From positions 644,256 through 708,255 of the forward strand of contig JADJLR010000002.1 in NCBI GenBank assembly GCA_016710015.1: a DNA stretch of 64,000 nucleotides. Reading direction: 5' to 3'. Under the pieces are notes generated by a model. It ran no database searches. It saw nothing but the letters and a program-made list of their open reading frames with translations, and had not been told where the DNA came from. Below, piece after piece: positions 35,713-45,238 of the stretch (positions are counted from its first letter, which is position 1; each line of letters starts with the position of its first letter). Both the position numbers and the translations under genes were made by a program. This DNA is from Flavobacteriales bacterium (GTDB lineage: Bacteria; Bacteroidota; Bacteroidia; Flavobacteriales_F; PHOS-HE28).

Positions 35713-37491
35713 TCAGTTCTTGAGTACGCGCATGGTGCTCCGCCCCTGCTCGCTACGCACTTCCACCATGTACGGCGCGGATGGAAGTCCACTCAGATCC
35801 GCGAATACGCGGTGGTCCTGGTGCAATGGGCCGTTGTGCAACACCATCACGGTGCGCCCAAGGGCATCCAACAAAGTGACCGTTACGGGGCTATCCGCCG
35901 CACCGCCAACAGTGATGGCCACGAGTGATGCCGTTGGATTGGGGAAGACCTCCATGATGGAAGGACCTGCCCTATCCGGCACCGAGGCCGCTATATCCAG
36001 CACCCGGAAATGCCACCATCCGTTCGGCGCAACAATGGGGCGGACCTGCACTTTGCCGTTGTTCGCTTCAGCTTGCACGTAGTAATACACCTCCGTATCC
36101 GCATTCTGCGCAGGAATACCCCCTTGCCAAAGACCGTTGCCCGTGTTCACCATGGCGACCGTGTTGAACAGCCCGTTCGGGTCGGTGCTCCAATACAGGG
36201 TGGCTGCTGCGATCCCCGAGCGGTGGCGCACATACGCTTCCACGGTGTAGTCGTTCAACGTGTTGTAGGTATCTGCCAGTGGTTGATGCCGGATCAAGAG
36301 CGGATCGGATACGCCGATGGCCTTGGTGATGCAATGGATCGCTCCGCTTTGTTGGATGATGTTCTGCTCCGAATCGCAGTCGATACCAACGATGTTGTAG
36401 CCCGGTAGATTCTCCTGCAGGATCCGGAGTCCGACCGTATCGTACTCCGCTCGATACAAGGGCACCAGCACCGTTCCGTTCAAGAAGATGTTATTCGCAA
36501 AAGTGCGATAGCTGGCACTGGGCGGATAGTTCCCACCGGTACTCGATGGCATCGGGACCCGCACCAGTTTGTACGCTTCCCCGAACGTGGAAACCTCGTT
36601 CGCCATGATCGCCTGAATGTTCATCTCCAATTGCGGACCATCGCTCAGACCCACCGGGAACTCACCGACCAACAGGGTCTCCTCGTCCAGGAGCTTCATG
36701 TGCATATCGATGTGATGAATGCCATCGTACGGCAGCGTGGGCATCTTGATGTAGTGATCGATCCCCATGAATTGCTGCATGATGTCATCCACGCCCGCCG
36801 AAGTGCGCACGGTCTGATTGAATGATCCGTTCGGGCCGTTCTCATCCAGAACAAGTTCGGATGAGAACGCCGTACCTGCACCGTCGCACATGAAATTCCC
36901 GCCGGTATGCACCAGATCGTACGGGGCTTGGGTGGTGCTGTACACGCCAATGTTCTTCGCTGCACCGATCGCATCGCTGAGCGCATCGTCCAACGGACGT
37001 GGTCGGTTGTAGATCCAATCCAGGAGGAAGAGCGAATCCACCTCATTGGTGTAAATGGTCTCGGCCATGTAGTCCCGCGACCAGATGCTGTTGAATGATG
37101 CGTTCAAATAGGTAACGTTGCTCAAGTCCGTGATCGGACCGCCGTAGTCGGACCCCTCCAGATAGGCGCTCACCCCATTCGGATCGTCGCAAGCGATGAT
37201 CACCTCGCATTCCAAGACCGCAGCCCGCACGATCTGCTTGAGGATCCCGGGGAAAGAGGTCCAGGTGATCACCACGCTTTGCACTTCCTCCCATTCCGCC
37301 ATGGTACGTACCGGCTGGTCCGGAGGTACAGAGATGCCGCGCGATGCTCCCGCACGGCTGGCTTTGTAGGCCGGGATGAGTTCACGCTCCTCCGGGGTCA
37401 TCGCATGCGGCAAGCCATCTTGGGCAGCCGCTCCGAACGTGAGCAGAACAGGGAGCAAGAACAGTAGAGATCGACGGGAATGAAGAAACAT
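35713..37491 (-). CDS. T9SS-exported agmatine/peptidylarginine deiminase family protein
   Basis: A 592-residue secreted enzyme. Signal peptide to AAAQ (residue 24), a deiminase domain (about 55-400), an Ig-like region, and a type A sorting domain (FPNPTASLVAI, LSGLPSAPYMVEV). Catalytic residues of the family are present: Asp140 in WSRDY, His260 and Asp262 in HHIDMH, and Cys387 in GAIHCITK. This is the same arrangement as Porphyromonas gingivalis PPAD, which citrullinates C-terminal arginines and is also T9SS cargo. Whether this protein acts on peptides or on agmatine is not decidable here. Confidence 0.88.
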   Translation of the reverse strand: MFLHSRRSLLFLLPVLLTFGAAAQDGLPHAMTPEERELIPAYKASRAGASRGISVPPDQPVRTMAEWEEVQSVVITWTSFPGILKQIVRAAVLECEVIIACDDPNGVSAYLEGSDYGGPITDLSNVTYLNASFNSIWSRDYMAETIYTNEVDSLFLLDWIYNRPRPLDDALSDAIGAAKNIGVYSTTQAPYDLVHTGGNFMCDGAGTAFSSELVLDENGPNGSFNQTVRTSAGVDDIMQQFMGIDHYIKMPTLPYDGIHHIDMHMKLLDEETLLVGEFPVGLSDGPQLEMNIQAIMANEVSTFGEAYKLVRVPMPSSTGGNYPPSASYRTFANNIFLNGTVLVPLYRAEYDTVGLRILQENLPGYNIVGIDCDSEQNIIQQSGAIHCITKAIGVSDPLLIRHQPLADTYNTLNDYTVEAYVRHRSGIAAATLYWSTDPNGLFNTVAMVNTGNGLWQGGIPAQNADTEVYYYVQAEANNGKVQVRPIVAPNGWWHFRVLDIAASVPDRAGPSIMEVFPNPTASLVAITVGGAADSPVTVTLLDALGRTVMVLHNGPLHQDHRVFADLSGLPSAPYMVEVRSEQGRSTMRVLKN

Positions 37492-37565
37492 GCGAGCAAG
37501 TTAGGGCGTGCGCAGTACACCATTCGGACAGGCGATCGCCGTTGCGTGGAAAGCTGTCCGAAGGA

Positions 37566-39017
37566 TCAAGGTGTTGCTGCACCCGGGCCGGGAGGCTTCA
37601 CCGCCACTGGTTCGCTGCGCATGCGCGTGAGTTGTTGATAGAGCGAAACGATATCCCGGACGTAGTGGAATACTTGGGACCCCTTACAATAGCCATTCTT
37701 CATTTCGGGCCGCATGTAGTAGCGCGGCTTGGCCAACATCAGCACCGCACGTTCCACGTGGTGTTCCCATTGCTTGGGATCCAGACCCAGCCGTTCCGCC
37801 AGACGTTGCGCGTCGATGATGTGCCCAACACCCGCGTTGTAGGATGCGAGCACAAAGCGCAACCGCTGGTCGCGGTCGGGAACCGCACGCATCCAGATCG
37901 TATCCAACCGGGCCACATAGCGTTTGGCAGCGTGGATGTGATCGCCTACGGTAAGATTCGTATCCAAACCGTAATGCGTTGCCGTATGCGGCATGAATTG
38001 CATGATCCCATGTGCGCCTCGGTGCGAGACCGCGCTACTATCGAAGCGGGATTCCTTCCATGCCATGGCTGCAAGCAATTGCCATTTCCATCCGAAACCG
38101 CCGCCATACTCCCGGAATGCCGCATCGTATGGTGAAATGCTGTCAACGCGTGCTGGCATGGAGCGCTTACGCAAGGCCCCCGATCCGGAGGGTTCACCCA
38201 AATAGGTCTTCGCCAAGGCTTCGTGGAATTCCATTTCCTCCTTCGCGGACAACCAATCGTTCAATTGTTGCAATAGAACTGGTGCGTTGGTGCGCACAGC
38301 GAAACAGAGCGGAATACCCGCAAGATCGACCACATTGAATTCCAGGATCGGGAATCGGACCCACTCCTGCCGAGCAGCCATATCGGTGACCAGCACCGCG
38401 TGTTCCTGCCCGAGCAGTAGATCCATCAAGACCTCTTCCGGTGATCCGTCCACGCGCCGAACATGCCCCAATTTGGACCTGCCCCGGCGGCGAGCGGTCG
38501 CATCCACAAAAGGCGACCAACGACTGATGGCGATCGTATCCTTCGGCCCCACACGCTCTTCACGCATCGGATCCTCACGCAAACGGGCGACCATCGGACG
38601 CGCTGTATGGTAGGTCCGTGTACACGCCACCCAGCCCCGCTGTTCCTTACGTAGTGTGAATTGCGCTGCGATCACATCACCACGACCGTGCTGCAAGGCA
38701 GCGAACATGGAATCCGGATGTTCCACCGGGATCGCTTGGATCACAAGCCCCTCGCGATCCGCGAAGCGCTCCAGCAGTTCGTATTCCAATCCGGTCACCG
38801 CCTTGGGCCTGACCTCCCACGTCCACGGATCGGGGAGCACCAGCACCCGGAGCGTATCCTTCTTGATATCGGCCAGATCACGCTCCACGACCGGGTGGTC
38901 CCACGGCACTTTGGCCGATCTCGTGTTGGATCCATCGCGCAGCACTATGGCGAGCACAGCGGCAATCACCACTGCCCCTGCCAGAAAGGCCACACCTGTG
39001 CGTTCACGAATGATCAT
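37566..39017 (-). CDS. MltF-like membrane-bound lytic murein transglycosylase
   Basis: A 483-residue protein with one N-terminal membrane anchor (residues 8-27), a periplasmic solute-binding-like domain (about 55-290, LRVLVLPDPWTWEV), and a C-terminal lytic transglycosylase domain (about 315-450) with the catalytic Glu322 in MAWKESRFDSSA and GAHGIMQFMPHTA. It cleaves peptidoglycan glycan strands. The ATG at 39017 overlaps the stop of the acyl carrier protein phosphodiesterase gene (ATGA). Confidence 0.92.
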   Translation of the reverse strand: MIIRERTGVAFLAGAVVIAAVLAIVLRDGSNTRSAKVPWDHPVVERDLADIKKDTLRVLVLPDPWTWEVRPKAVTGLEYELLERFADREGLVIQAIPVEHPDSMFAALQHGRGDVIAAQFTLRKEQRGWVACTRTYHTARPMVARLREDPMREERVGPKDTIAISRWSPFVDATARRRGRSKLGHVRRVDGSPEEVLMDLLLGQEHAVLVTDMAARQEWVRFPILEFNVVDLAGIPLCFAVRTNAPVLLQQLNDWLSAKEEMEFHEALAKTYLGEPSGSGALRKRSMPARVDSISPYDAAFREYGGGFGWKWQLLAAMAWKESRFDSSAVSHRGAHGIMQFMPHTATHYGLDTNLTVGDHIHAAKRYVARLDTIWMRAVPDRDQRLRFVLASYNAGVGHIIDAQRLAERLGLDPKQWEHHVERAVLMLAKPRYYMRPEMKNGYCKGSQVFHYVRDIVSLYQQLTRMRSEPVAVKPPGPGAATP

Positions 39018-39589
39018 TGCATGGGGGCCACATGGGCCTCGATCTCCGGTAAGAAGGAACGGAATTCGGACAGGTATTGTTCCATGTTCCTTTCCAGCAC
39101 ACGTTCCGCGCCTCGCATGGGAGCGCCCATCGGTACGCGATGGGACAGACCTTCCAAGGCGCGGCCGATCCCGGCGAGGGTCGCATAACTCGTCAACCAA
39201 TCCCTATTCACCATGTACGGCAACACGTTCCGGGTGCGCTCCGGCATGAGGTGTGCATGCGCCGAAAGCAAGCCATACATGCGTTGAGCGAAGTGAGGAA
39301 GCGGCTCTTCCCGGTATTCGTTCCAGTGCTTCGCCAACAAATGGTCATAGAACATGTCCATCACCACCGACGCGTACCGACCGGCATGCGGATGTACACG
39401 TTCGCGCCCTTGCCGTTGCAAGACGTGCCTATCGGTATAGGAATCGATCGCGCGATGCAAACGAATGCCTTGCTCCAACTTCGGATCGAAGCGCGATAGA
39501 TCCCGCCCCTTGACCGCATCGGCCATGAAATTGCCCACCGTGATCAACGGGTCCGTGCCGGACAGATACAAATGACCAAGGAAATTCAA
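39014..39589 (-). CDS. acpH: Acyl carrier protein phosphodiesterase (AcpH family)
   Basis: Removes the 4'-phosphopantetheine group from acyl carrier protein; 191 residues, as in AcpH. It shows the N-terminal NFLGHLYLSG and the HD-like metal residues GNFMAD, LHRAIDSYTD and VVMDMFYDHLLA. The start is placed at TTG 39589 because the family begins MNFLAHLYLS; the longer frame adds 26 residues unlike the family. No strong ribosome-binding site is seen. It is coupled to the transglycosylase gene downstream. Confidence 0.87.
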   Translation of the reverse strand: MNFLGHLYLSGTDPLITVGNFMADAVKGRDLSRFDPKLEQGIRLHRAIDSYTDRHVLQRQGRERVHPHAGRYASVVMDMFYDHLLAKHWNEYREEPLPHFAQRMYGLLSAHAHLMPERTRNVLPYMVNRDWLTSYATLAGIGRALEGLSHRVPMGAPMRGAERVLERNMEQYLSEFRSFLPEIEAHVAPMQ

Positions 39590-39690
39590 ACCGGAGCACA
39601 AGGTAACCGCCCCGTCGGCCAACCACCGAAACCGTTCGTGTGATCTGGCTTCACCGACACGCACCACCCGATACCTTCGCCGTTGTCCAG

Positions 39691-40770
39691 ATGCATGTCA
39701 CAGACCGTTCCCCGTTCCTGCGTTCGCCACGGACCATCTATTGGGCCACTCAGGTGCTGGCTTGGTCCACCCTTGTGGTTCTTCTTGGGCTGATCCTCTA
39801 TCAGCGGCACGAATTCACCAACGATCGCGCCAAGGTGATGGGGCTCTTCCTGCTCACCGGGATCGGCATCAGCCATTTGTTCCGTCGGATCATCGTGCGC
39901 AACAGTTGGTTGGAAGAGGACATCGGATTCGTTCTTCCTCGACTTTCCCTTGTTGCAGTGCTTCTCAGTGTGCTTGCCTTTCTCGTGATGGCCGTGTTGC
40001 ACGATGTACTCTTCCCCTCGTACACCTCCATGCTGCGCACCACGCCACTGGACCTGCTGCTGAGCACGATCAATTGGACGGTGCTACTTTTCGTCTGGTC
40101 GCTCGGCTACTTCGCGTACGTGTACTTCGTGCGGAGCCGTCGCGAGGAGATCCGGAACCTGCGCTTGGAGACCGCCAACCGCGAAAACCAATTGAACACG
40201 TTACGCGCACAAATGAATCCGCACTTCATGTTCAATGCACTGAATGGGATCCGCGGCCTGGTGGACGAGGACCCTGATCAAGCCAAGAAGGCGATCACGC
40301 AGTTGAGTGCGATCCTCCGTAACGCCATGGCCAGTGTGAAGCGCAACTTGGTCCCTTTGGGCGAAGAGATCGACATCGTGAAGGCCTACCTGGAATTGGA
40401 GCGCATGCGCTACGAGGAGCGACTCCGCGTACGGATCGATGTACCCGAAGGCTTGGAGCGGGAACTCGTGCCACCCATGGTGTTGCAGACCTTGGTGGAA
40501 AATGCGGTCCGCCACGGTATTGCTCCGTTGTTGGAGGGCGGAGACCTGTGGATCAGTGCGACGCGCACTCCCGAAGGTGTCCGATTGGTGGTGCGCAATA
40601 CGGGGCACTACACCCCCGGCAAAGTGAACGGAACGGGGATCGGATTGCGCAATACTCGGAAACGACTCGAGATGCTGTATGGCGGAAAAGCACAATTGCG
40701 GATCTTCAACCTCGACGATCTGGTGGAAAGTCGCCTAGACCTTCCCGCACGCCCCCAACCCATCGCTTGA
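39691..40770 (+). CDS. LytS/YehU-type sensor histidine kinase
   Basis: A 359-residue membrane kinase with four predicted N-terminal helices (about residues 18-150), a short coiled coil, and a His_kinase domain with the phospho-acceptor His178 in QMNPHFMFNALN. The ATPase domain has VLQTLVENAVRHG and GTGIGLRNTRKRL. It has no extracytoplasmic sensor domain, so the signal is probably sensed within the membrane. The response regulator follows after 17 bases. ATG 39691 is chosen; an earlier in-frame Met at 39640 would add 17 residues. Confidence 0.92.
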   Translation: MHVTDRSPFLRSPRTIYWATQVLAWSTLVVLLGLILYQRHEFTNDRAKVMGLFLLTGIGISHLFRRIIVRNSWLEEDIGFVLPRLSLVAVLLSVLAFLVMAVLHDVLFPSYTSMLRTTPLDLLLSTINWTVLLFVWSLGYFAYVYFVRSRREEIRNLRLETANRENQLNTLRAQMNPHFMFNALNGIRGLVDEDPDQAKKAITQLSAILRNAMASVKRNLVPLGEEIDIVKAYLELERMRYEERLRVRIDVPEGLERELVPPMVLQTLVENAVRHGIAPLLEGGDLWISATRTPEGVRLVVRNTGHYTPGKVNGTGIGLRNTRKRLEMLYGGKAQLRIFNLDDLVESRLDLPARPQPIA

Positions 40771-40787
40771 CCCAAAGATCACCCGAC

Positions 40788-41516
40788 ATGAAAGCCTTGA
40801 TCATCGACGACGAACGACTCGCACGCAAGGAATTGGCCAGCCTGCTGGCGAAGCACGACCACATCGATGTGGTGGGCGAAGCAGCCAATGCCGAGGAGGC
40901 CGAATTGCTCGTGGCGGAGAAGAAACCCGACCTCATCTTCCTGGACATCAATATGCCTGGACGGAACGGGTTCGAGTTGCTCGCTGCTTTGGATCCTGCA
41001 CCGCAAGTGATCTTCGTTACCGCCTACGATGAACATGCGCTAAAGGCCTTCCAGGTGAACGCCTTGGACTATGTGGTGAAACCGATCGATCCCGATCGCT
41101 TGGCAGCGGCCTTGAACAAACTGGAACCACGTGCGGATCCGGACATGCCCCAGCGGGAGATCCTCCGTGAATCCGACCAGATCTTCCTGAAGGACGGTGA
41201 GAAGTGTTGGTTCGTGACCTTGAAGGACGTGCGCTATTTCGAAAGCGAAGGGAATTATGTGCGCGTGCGGTTCGACGATCAAAAGCCATTGGTCTTGCGA
41301 TCATTGAACAAGCTGGAAGAGAAACTGGACCCTCTGGTGTACTTCCGCGCAAGCCGAAAGCACATCATCAACCTGCGCTGGGTGGACAAGATCGAACCCT
41401 GGTTCAACGGCGGATTGATGGTGAAGCTCAAGAGTTTGGACAAACATGGCGAGCCGGAGAGTATGGAAGTTTCTCGCCGACAGGCCGCACGATTCAAGGA
41501 CCTGCTGAGCCTGTAG
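40788..41516 (+). CDS. LytTR family response regulator
   Basis: A 242-residue regulator with a receiver domain (residues 1-115; phospho-acceptor Asp53 in FLDINMPG, VTAYDEHALKAF, VVKPID) and a LytTR DNA-binding domain (about 140-242; VRYFESEGNYVRV, FFRASRKHIINL-like YFRASRKHIIN). It pairs with the kinase directly upstream. Target genes are unknown. Confidence 0.94.
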   Translation: MKALIIDDERLARKELASLLAKHDHIDVVGEAANAEEAELLVAEKKPDLIFLDINMPGRNGFELLAALDPAPQVIFVTAYDEHALKAFQVNALDYVVKPIDPDRLAAALNKLEPRADPDMPQREILRESDQIFLKDGEKCWFVTLKDVRYFESEGNYVRVRFDDQKPLVLRSLNKLEEKLDPLVYFRASRKHIINLRWVDKIEPWFNGGLMVKLKSLDKHGEPESMEVSRRQAARFKDLLSL

Positions 41517-41583
41517 GGCACCCCGACCGAGCTACGCGCTGACAAGAACGCCGATCGACCGGACAGGTTCTTTTGCGGAGTGA

Positions 41584-42099
41584 TCAGAACACCATAGGCG
41601 CGTGGCGGGCCGCAGGGACCAATCCCTTGTCATGCGATACCGCCAAGCAGCCCCCGTCTGGATCGAAGCCGATGGAACCCACTGGCCCAGCATAGGTCAT
41701 GCCGCCCATGAAGCGTTCCAATTCCATGATCACAGCGAAACGTACATGACGGTTGCGTTGGCTCTGCCCGGTTCTGTGCATGTGACTGGTATCCACCAAC
41801 ACCTCCTTCGGCAAATGTCCCGGCTTTTCGAAACGTAGGGTGCATTTCGAATCCGCAGGAAGTTCCACCGTAAAACGACCGCTTCCTGAAACGCGTGCGA
41901 TCTGATAGGATCCGTTCACATTCACCTCCACCACCATGTCCTCCATGGTGTAGTCCTCCACATGCAACCAACCGGTAAGGGTTACCGTGGATCCGCCATC
42001 AGGCGGCAGCGAAGGGGTTGCGGCCGAAGCCGAGGGGCATATCAACAGCGTCGTAGTGAAGAGGGCCAACAGCGCGGGTAGGATATTCCGGGTTTCCAT
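41584..42099 (-). CDS. Exported protein with a carboxypeptidase-regulatory-like domain
   Basis: A 171-residue protein with a signal peptide (to SASAA, residue 27) and a beta-sandwich of about 90 residues (VTLTGWLHVEDYTMEDMVVEVNVNG.YQIARVSGSGRF.V and LRFEKPGHLPKEVLVDT), the pattern of CarboxypepD_reg-like domains. The C-terminal 45 residues have no assignment. Convergent with the response regulator. Function unknown. Confidence 0.68.
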   Translation of the reverse strand: METRNILPALLALFTTTLLICPSASAATPSLPPDGGSTVTLTGWLHVEDYTMEDMVVEVNVNGSYQIARVSGSGRFTVELPADSKCTLRFEKPGHLPKEVLVDTSHMHRTGQSQRNRHVRFAVIMELERFMGGMTYAGPVGSIGFDPDGGCLAVSHDKGLVPAARHAPMVF

Positions 42100-42404
42100 G
42101 GGACGATGTTTCGTTGAACGTGTGTGGCATGGGATACGCCCGCTACGTTGTAGTGTTGCAGTCGCCCACCCGGCTATTCGACGGGCGGATCCAGACCATC
42201 GCCGAAGTCCTGTTCACAACGCATGTAGCGTGAAACACAGTTTGGCCTAGAGCATGACGGAGGTCGGTATCCAATAGGACCTAGCCGCTTTCCCCTTCCC
42301 CACCCGTCCGAACCAAGGACTCCATTCAACGGAATTGATCCAAAGGAACACTTCGCTTTTGACCCAATCATCCATCACGTACCTTGGCGCTACAACACAA
42401 ACCC
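42100..42404. other. 305-base intergenic region
   Basis: No ORF, tRNA or strong repeat is seen. It separates two divergent genes and probably holds both promoters. TACCTTGG at 42381-42388 is a one-mismatch match to the -7 element ahead of the T9SS gene. Confidence 0.5.
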
Positions 42405-44510
42405 ATGAACCGAATAGTAACCCTCTCGGCCCTTCTTCTTGTAAGCGTTCCCTTATTCGCGGGATCCGGTGGACCGGACTCGTATGGTTACACTTGGAAG
42501 GACAGTGACGAACCGGATGGCCCGGTCTATTCGTGGATCGACATCACCACCACGGGCACGTTGGTGACCGGCTTGGGCGATGACAACATCGTTGGTCCGT
42601 TCACCATGGATACGGACCATCCTTTCTACTGGTATGGGCGCAAGAATGTATGGATCGCCAGCAACGGGTACATCGCCTTCAACGACGGGAACATCGCTTC
42701 TCCGTTCCCGATCATACCCACTGCTGGTGGCGTGAACGACTACATCGCCGCATTCACTTCCGACCTCACCTTCGCTGGCGATGGCACCACAGCACGGTGT
42801 TACTTCTTCGACGACAGCGACATCACCATCATCTCGTACCACAACGTGCCCTTCTGGACAGCTGTTTTCCCCGGAACCACTGGCGATAACACCTTCCAGA
42901 TCATCCTCAACAAACAGGATAGCACCATCACGATCCAGTACCAGTTCCTTTCCGGTCTCACCCAGAACAACGACGTGCTCATCGGGATCGAAAGCGTGGT
43001 AGGCAGCGTCGGTTTGCAGCATTCGATCGACACGTATCCGCCCAGCAACTTCGCCATTCGCTTCTATCCACCGGTAGAGTCCGAATTGATGGTCACCGAT
43101 GCGGCCATGAACTGGAATACGCGACCTGGGAATGGCGGTGAGTTCCTGATCCGCAATGGCGAGCCGCTCGCGTTGGTGGCCAATGTGCAGAACACTGGCA
43201 ACGTGGACCTCAGTGACTTCACGGTGAACGGGGAGGTACGAAATGCTGCGAACCAGGTACAGGTTTCGGGCAGCGCGCAGGTTCCATTCGTACTCGCCAT
43301 ACAGGATGTCGATGTGGACTACGGTGTCGCTTTCGATCCCACCACCGCAGGAACCTATCGGTATGCGAGCACGATCACGGGGATCAGTGGTGAGTTGGCC
43401 TCTGTGAACAACGCGATCACCCAGGAACTCGTGGTGGTCGATACCCTGCTCGCTGTACGGGACCTCAAATTCACGGGCGCAACGGACGATGGCGTCGGCC
43501 TGGGTTGGGACGGTGGGAACGGCGGAGTGGCCATGTACATCAAGCCGCCGTATTACCCTGCCTTTGCATCAGCCACCTTGGCGCGCATAGCAAGTACCAC
43601 TGGAGTTTCTGGGTACAGCATGAAGGTGTACGACGACAATGGACTGAATGGCACTCCGGGCACCCTGCTCGATTCGGTGACCATCAATGCCGCAGATGTC
43701 CTCATCGGCGACCAAGTGATCCCGCTGAACAGTCCGCTCACGATAACCGGTGGCGGGGTCTACGTACTCTGGTACATGAACGGCCCCGGCATCAACATCG
43801 CCGAGGACATCGTGGCACCCTTCTCCCTACAGACCTATGAAGTACTTGGGAACTATTGGGCGCGATACCGCGACCGGGAGAATGGGGACTTCCACATCGG
43901 AATTCGCCTGACGCAAACGCCGGTGTATGACATCGGCGTGAATGGCTTCTTCGGCATCGCAGCCGGACAAGAGATCAACGGACCCATTACGGTGCGCGCT
44001 TGGGTGACCAATTACGGCAATCAACCCGCCACTGGATTCCCAGTGAGCTACCGCTTCGGGAACGGCACACCGGTCACCCAGCAATACACCGGTCCCGCGA
44101 TCCAGCCACAGGCCCAGTCCTTGGTGAATTTCACTACCCTGTTCAACCCCATCACGAACGCGACGGATAACCTCTGTGCATGGAGCAACTGGAGCTTGGA
44201 CATGGACCAAGTGAATGATACCACGTGTGTTTCCGTAAATGCGATCGTTGGCATACAGGAACGGGATGCCCAGCAGTTGCGGATCTGGCCGAACCCCGCG
44301 CAGGATCTGGTCTTCTTGGATGGTTTTGGAACCGGCCGAGGCGTGATCGAAGTGGTGGATGTGAACGGACGGCTGGTCCGCACGGAACGCATTGCATCGG
44401 GTTCCGAACGTATCCTACTGCACACGCACGACCTCAACCCTGGCATCTATCTGCTTCGGGTCCATCAGGACGAAGCTATGTACCTGGGTCGGTTCGTGGT
44501 CCAGCGTTGA
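42405..44510 (+). CDS. T9SS-exported surface protein with Ig-like domains
   Basis: A 701-residue secreted protein. Signal peptide to LFAGS (residue 21), then a beta-rich domain of about 200 residues (YGYTWKDSDEPDGPVYSWIDI, WYGRKNVWIASNGYIAFND) of the kind often found at the start of large Bacteroidota surface proteins, CARDB/Ig-like segments (LVANVQNTGNVDLSDFTV, VRAWVTNYGNQPATGFPV), and a type A sorting domain (WPNPAQDLVFL, DLNPGIYLLRV). It is probably a surface or adhesion protein; no enzyme motif was found. Confidence 0.85.
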   Translation: MNRIVTLSALLLVSVPLFAGSGGPDSYGYTWKDSDEPDGPVYSWIDITTTGTLVTGLGDDNIVGPFTMDTDHPFYWYGRKNVWIASNGYIAFNDGNIASPFPIIPTAGGVNDYIAAFTSDLTFAGDGTTARCYFFDDSDITIISYHNVPFWTAVFPGTTGDNTFQIILNKQDSTITIQYQFLSGLTQNNDVLIGIESVVGSVGLQHSIDTYPPSNFAIRFYPPVESELMVTDAAMNWNTRPGNGGEFLIRNGEPLALVANVQNTGNVDLSDFTVNGEVRNAANQVQVSGSAQVPFVLAIQDVDVDYGVAFDPTTAGTYRYASTITGISGELASVNNAITQELVVVDTLLAVRDLKFTGATDDGVGLGWDGGNGGVAMYIKPPYYPAFASATLARIASTTGVSGYSMKVYDDNGLNGTPGTLLDSVTINAADVLIGDQVIPLNSPLTITGGGVYVLWYMNGPGINIAEDIVAPFSLQTYEVLGNYWARYRDRENGDFHIGIRLTQTPVYDIGVNGFFGIAAGQEINGPITVRAWVTNYGNQPATGFPVSYRFGNGTPVTQQYTGPAIQPQAQSLVNFTTLFNPITNATDNLCAWSNWSLDMDQVNDTTCVSVNAIVGIQERDAQQLRIWPNPAQDLVFLDGFGTGRGVIEVVDVNGRLVRTERIASGSERILLHTHDLNPGIYLLRVHQDEAMYLGRFVVQR

Positions 44511-44535
44511 TCCATTCGTGATCCAACTACCTTTG
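44507..44535 (+). promoter_or_regulatory. Probable promoter of the Skp/OstA operon
   Basis: TTG (44507-44509), an 18-base spacer and a perfect TACCTTTG (44528-44535) fit the Bacteroidota primary promoter. The first gene starts at 44579. The -33 part overlaps the end of the preceding gene. Confidence 0.5.
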
Positions 44536-44539
44536 TGCG

Positions 44540-44559
44540 CCCCTTCCATTGTGAAGGGG
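44540..44559 (+). terminator. Short hairpin between the T9SS gene and the Skp operon
   Basis: CCCCTTC (44540-44546) pairs with GAAGGGG (44553-44559) around a 6-base loop. It may end the upstream transcript; if the predicted promoter is right it also lies at the very start of the Skp operon leader. Confidence 0.45.
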
Positions 44560-44578
44560 TGCCTCTTATTACGCCATC

Positions 44579-45232
44579 ATGTCGAAGAATACGACCCTGT
44601 TACTCGTTGTTTGGAATGTCCTACTATCCGCATTGGTGGCCTGGGGCTTCATGCGTACTTCCAACGGACCAACACTGGACTCCGCGACGGTCATTCCTGA
44701 AGGAGCCGAGCAGATGCTCCCGAGGGTTACGGTACCGCGCGACACCAACGCATTGAAGGAAGCGCGCATCGCCTATTTCTACATGGACAGCATCCAGAAG
44801 AAGTATGAACTGATCGCGGACAAGGACAAGAGCTTCCGTGCGAAGCGGCAACAGTTGGAGAGTAGCTTGAAGAAAGAGATGGACAAGGCACAAGCGCGCT
44901 ATGAGGAGTTGATGAAGAAGGACCATACCTACAGCACACAAGCCGAGGTGGCCAAGGATGAACAGGAATTGCAAGCACTGATGGCCAAGATCCAAGGGCA
45001 GCAGGCGAACAGCGAGGAAGAACTGGCACGCATGGAAGGCCGGATCCTCACGGAGATCATCGGAGAGTTGCGCGGTTTCTTGGAGGTGTACAATGCTACG
45101 GCCGGTTTCGATTACATCTTCAGTGTGCAGAATGAAGGTCAGGTGTGGGTGGGCAACAAGGATCTCGACATCAGCGATGCCATCATCAACGGTTTGAACG
45201 AGCGGTACCGCGTTTCGAAGACCGCGAAATAG
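44579..45232 (+). CDS. OmpH/Skp family outer-membrane chaperone
   Basis: A 217-residue periplasmic protein with an N-terminal membrane or signal segment (residues 6-24) and the OmpH layout: an IAYFYMDSIQKKYELI start, a long coiled coil (about 80-160, AKRQQLESSLKKEMDKAQARYEEL), and a C-terminal strand region (FDYIFSVQNEGQVWVGNKDLDIS). Skp-type trimers carry unfolded beta-barrels to the outer membrane. It heads an operon with a DUF4924 protein and an OstA-like protein, consistent with envelope assembly. Confidence 0.88.
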   Translation: MSKNTTLLLVVWNVLLSALVAWGFMRTSNGPTLDSATVIPEGAEQMLPRVTVPRDTNALKEARIAYFYMDSIQKKYELIADKDKSFRAKRQQLESSLKKEMDKAQARYEELMKKDHTYSTQAEVAKDEQELQALMAKIQGQQANSEEELARMEGRILTEIIGELRGFLEVYNATAGFDYIFSVQNEGQVWVGNKDLDISDAIINGLNERYRVSKTAK

Positions 45233-45238
45233 TGGAAT

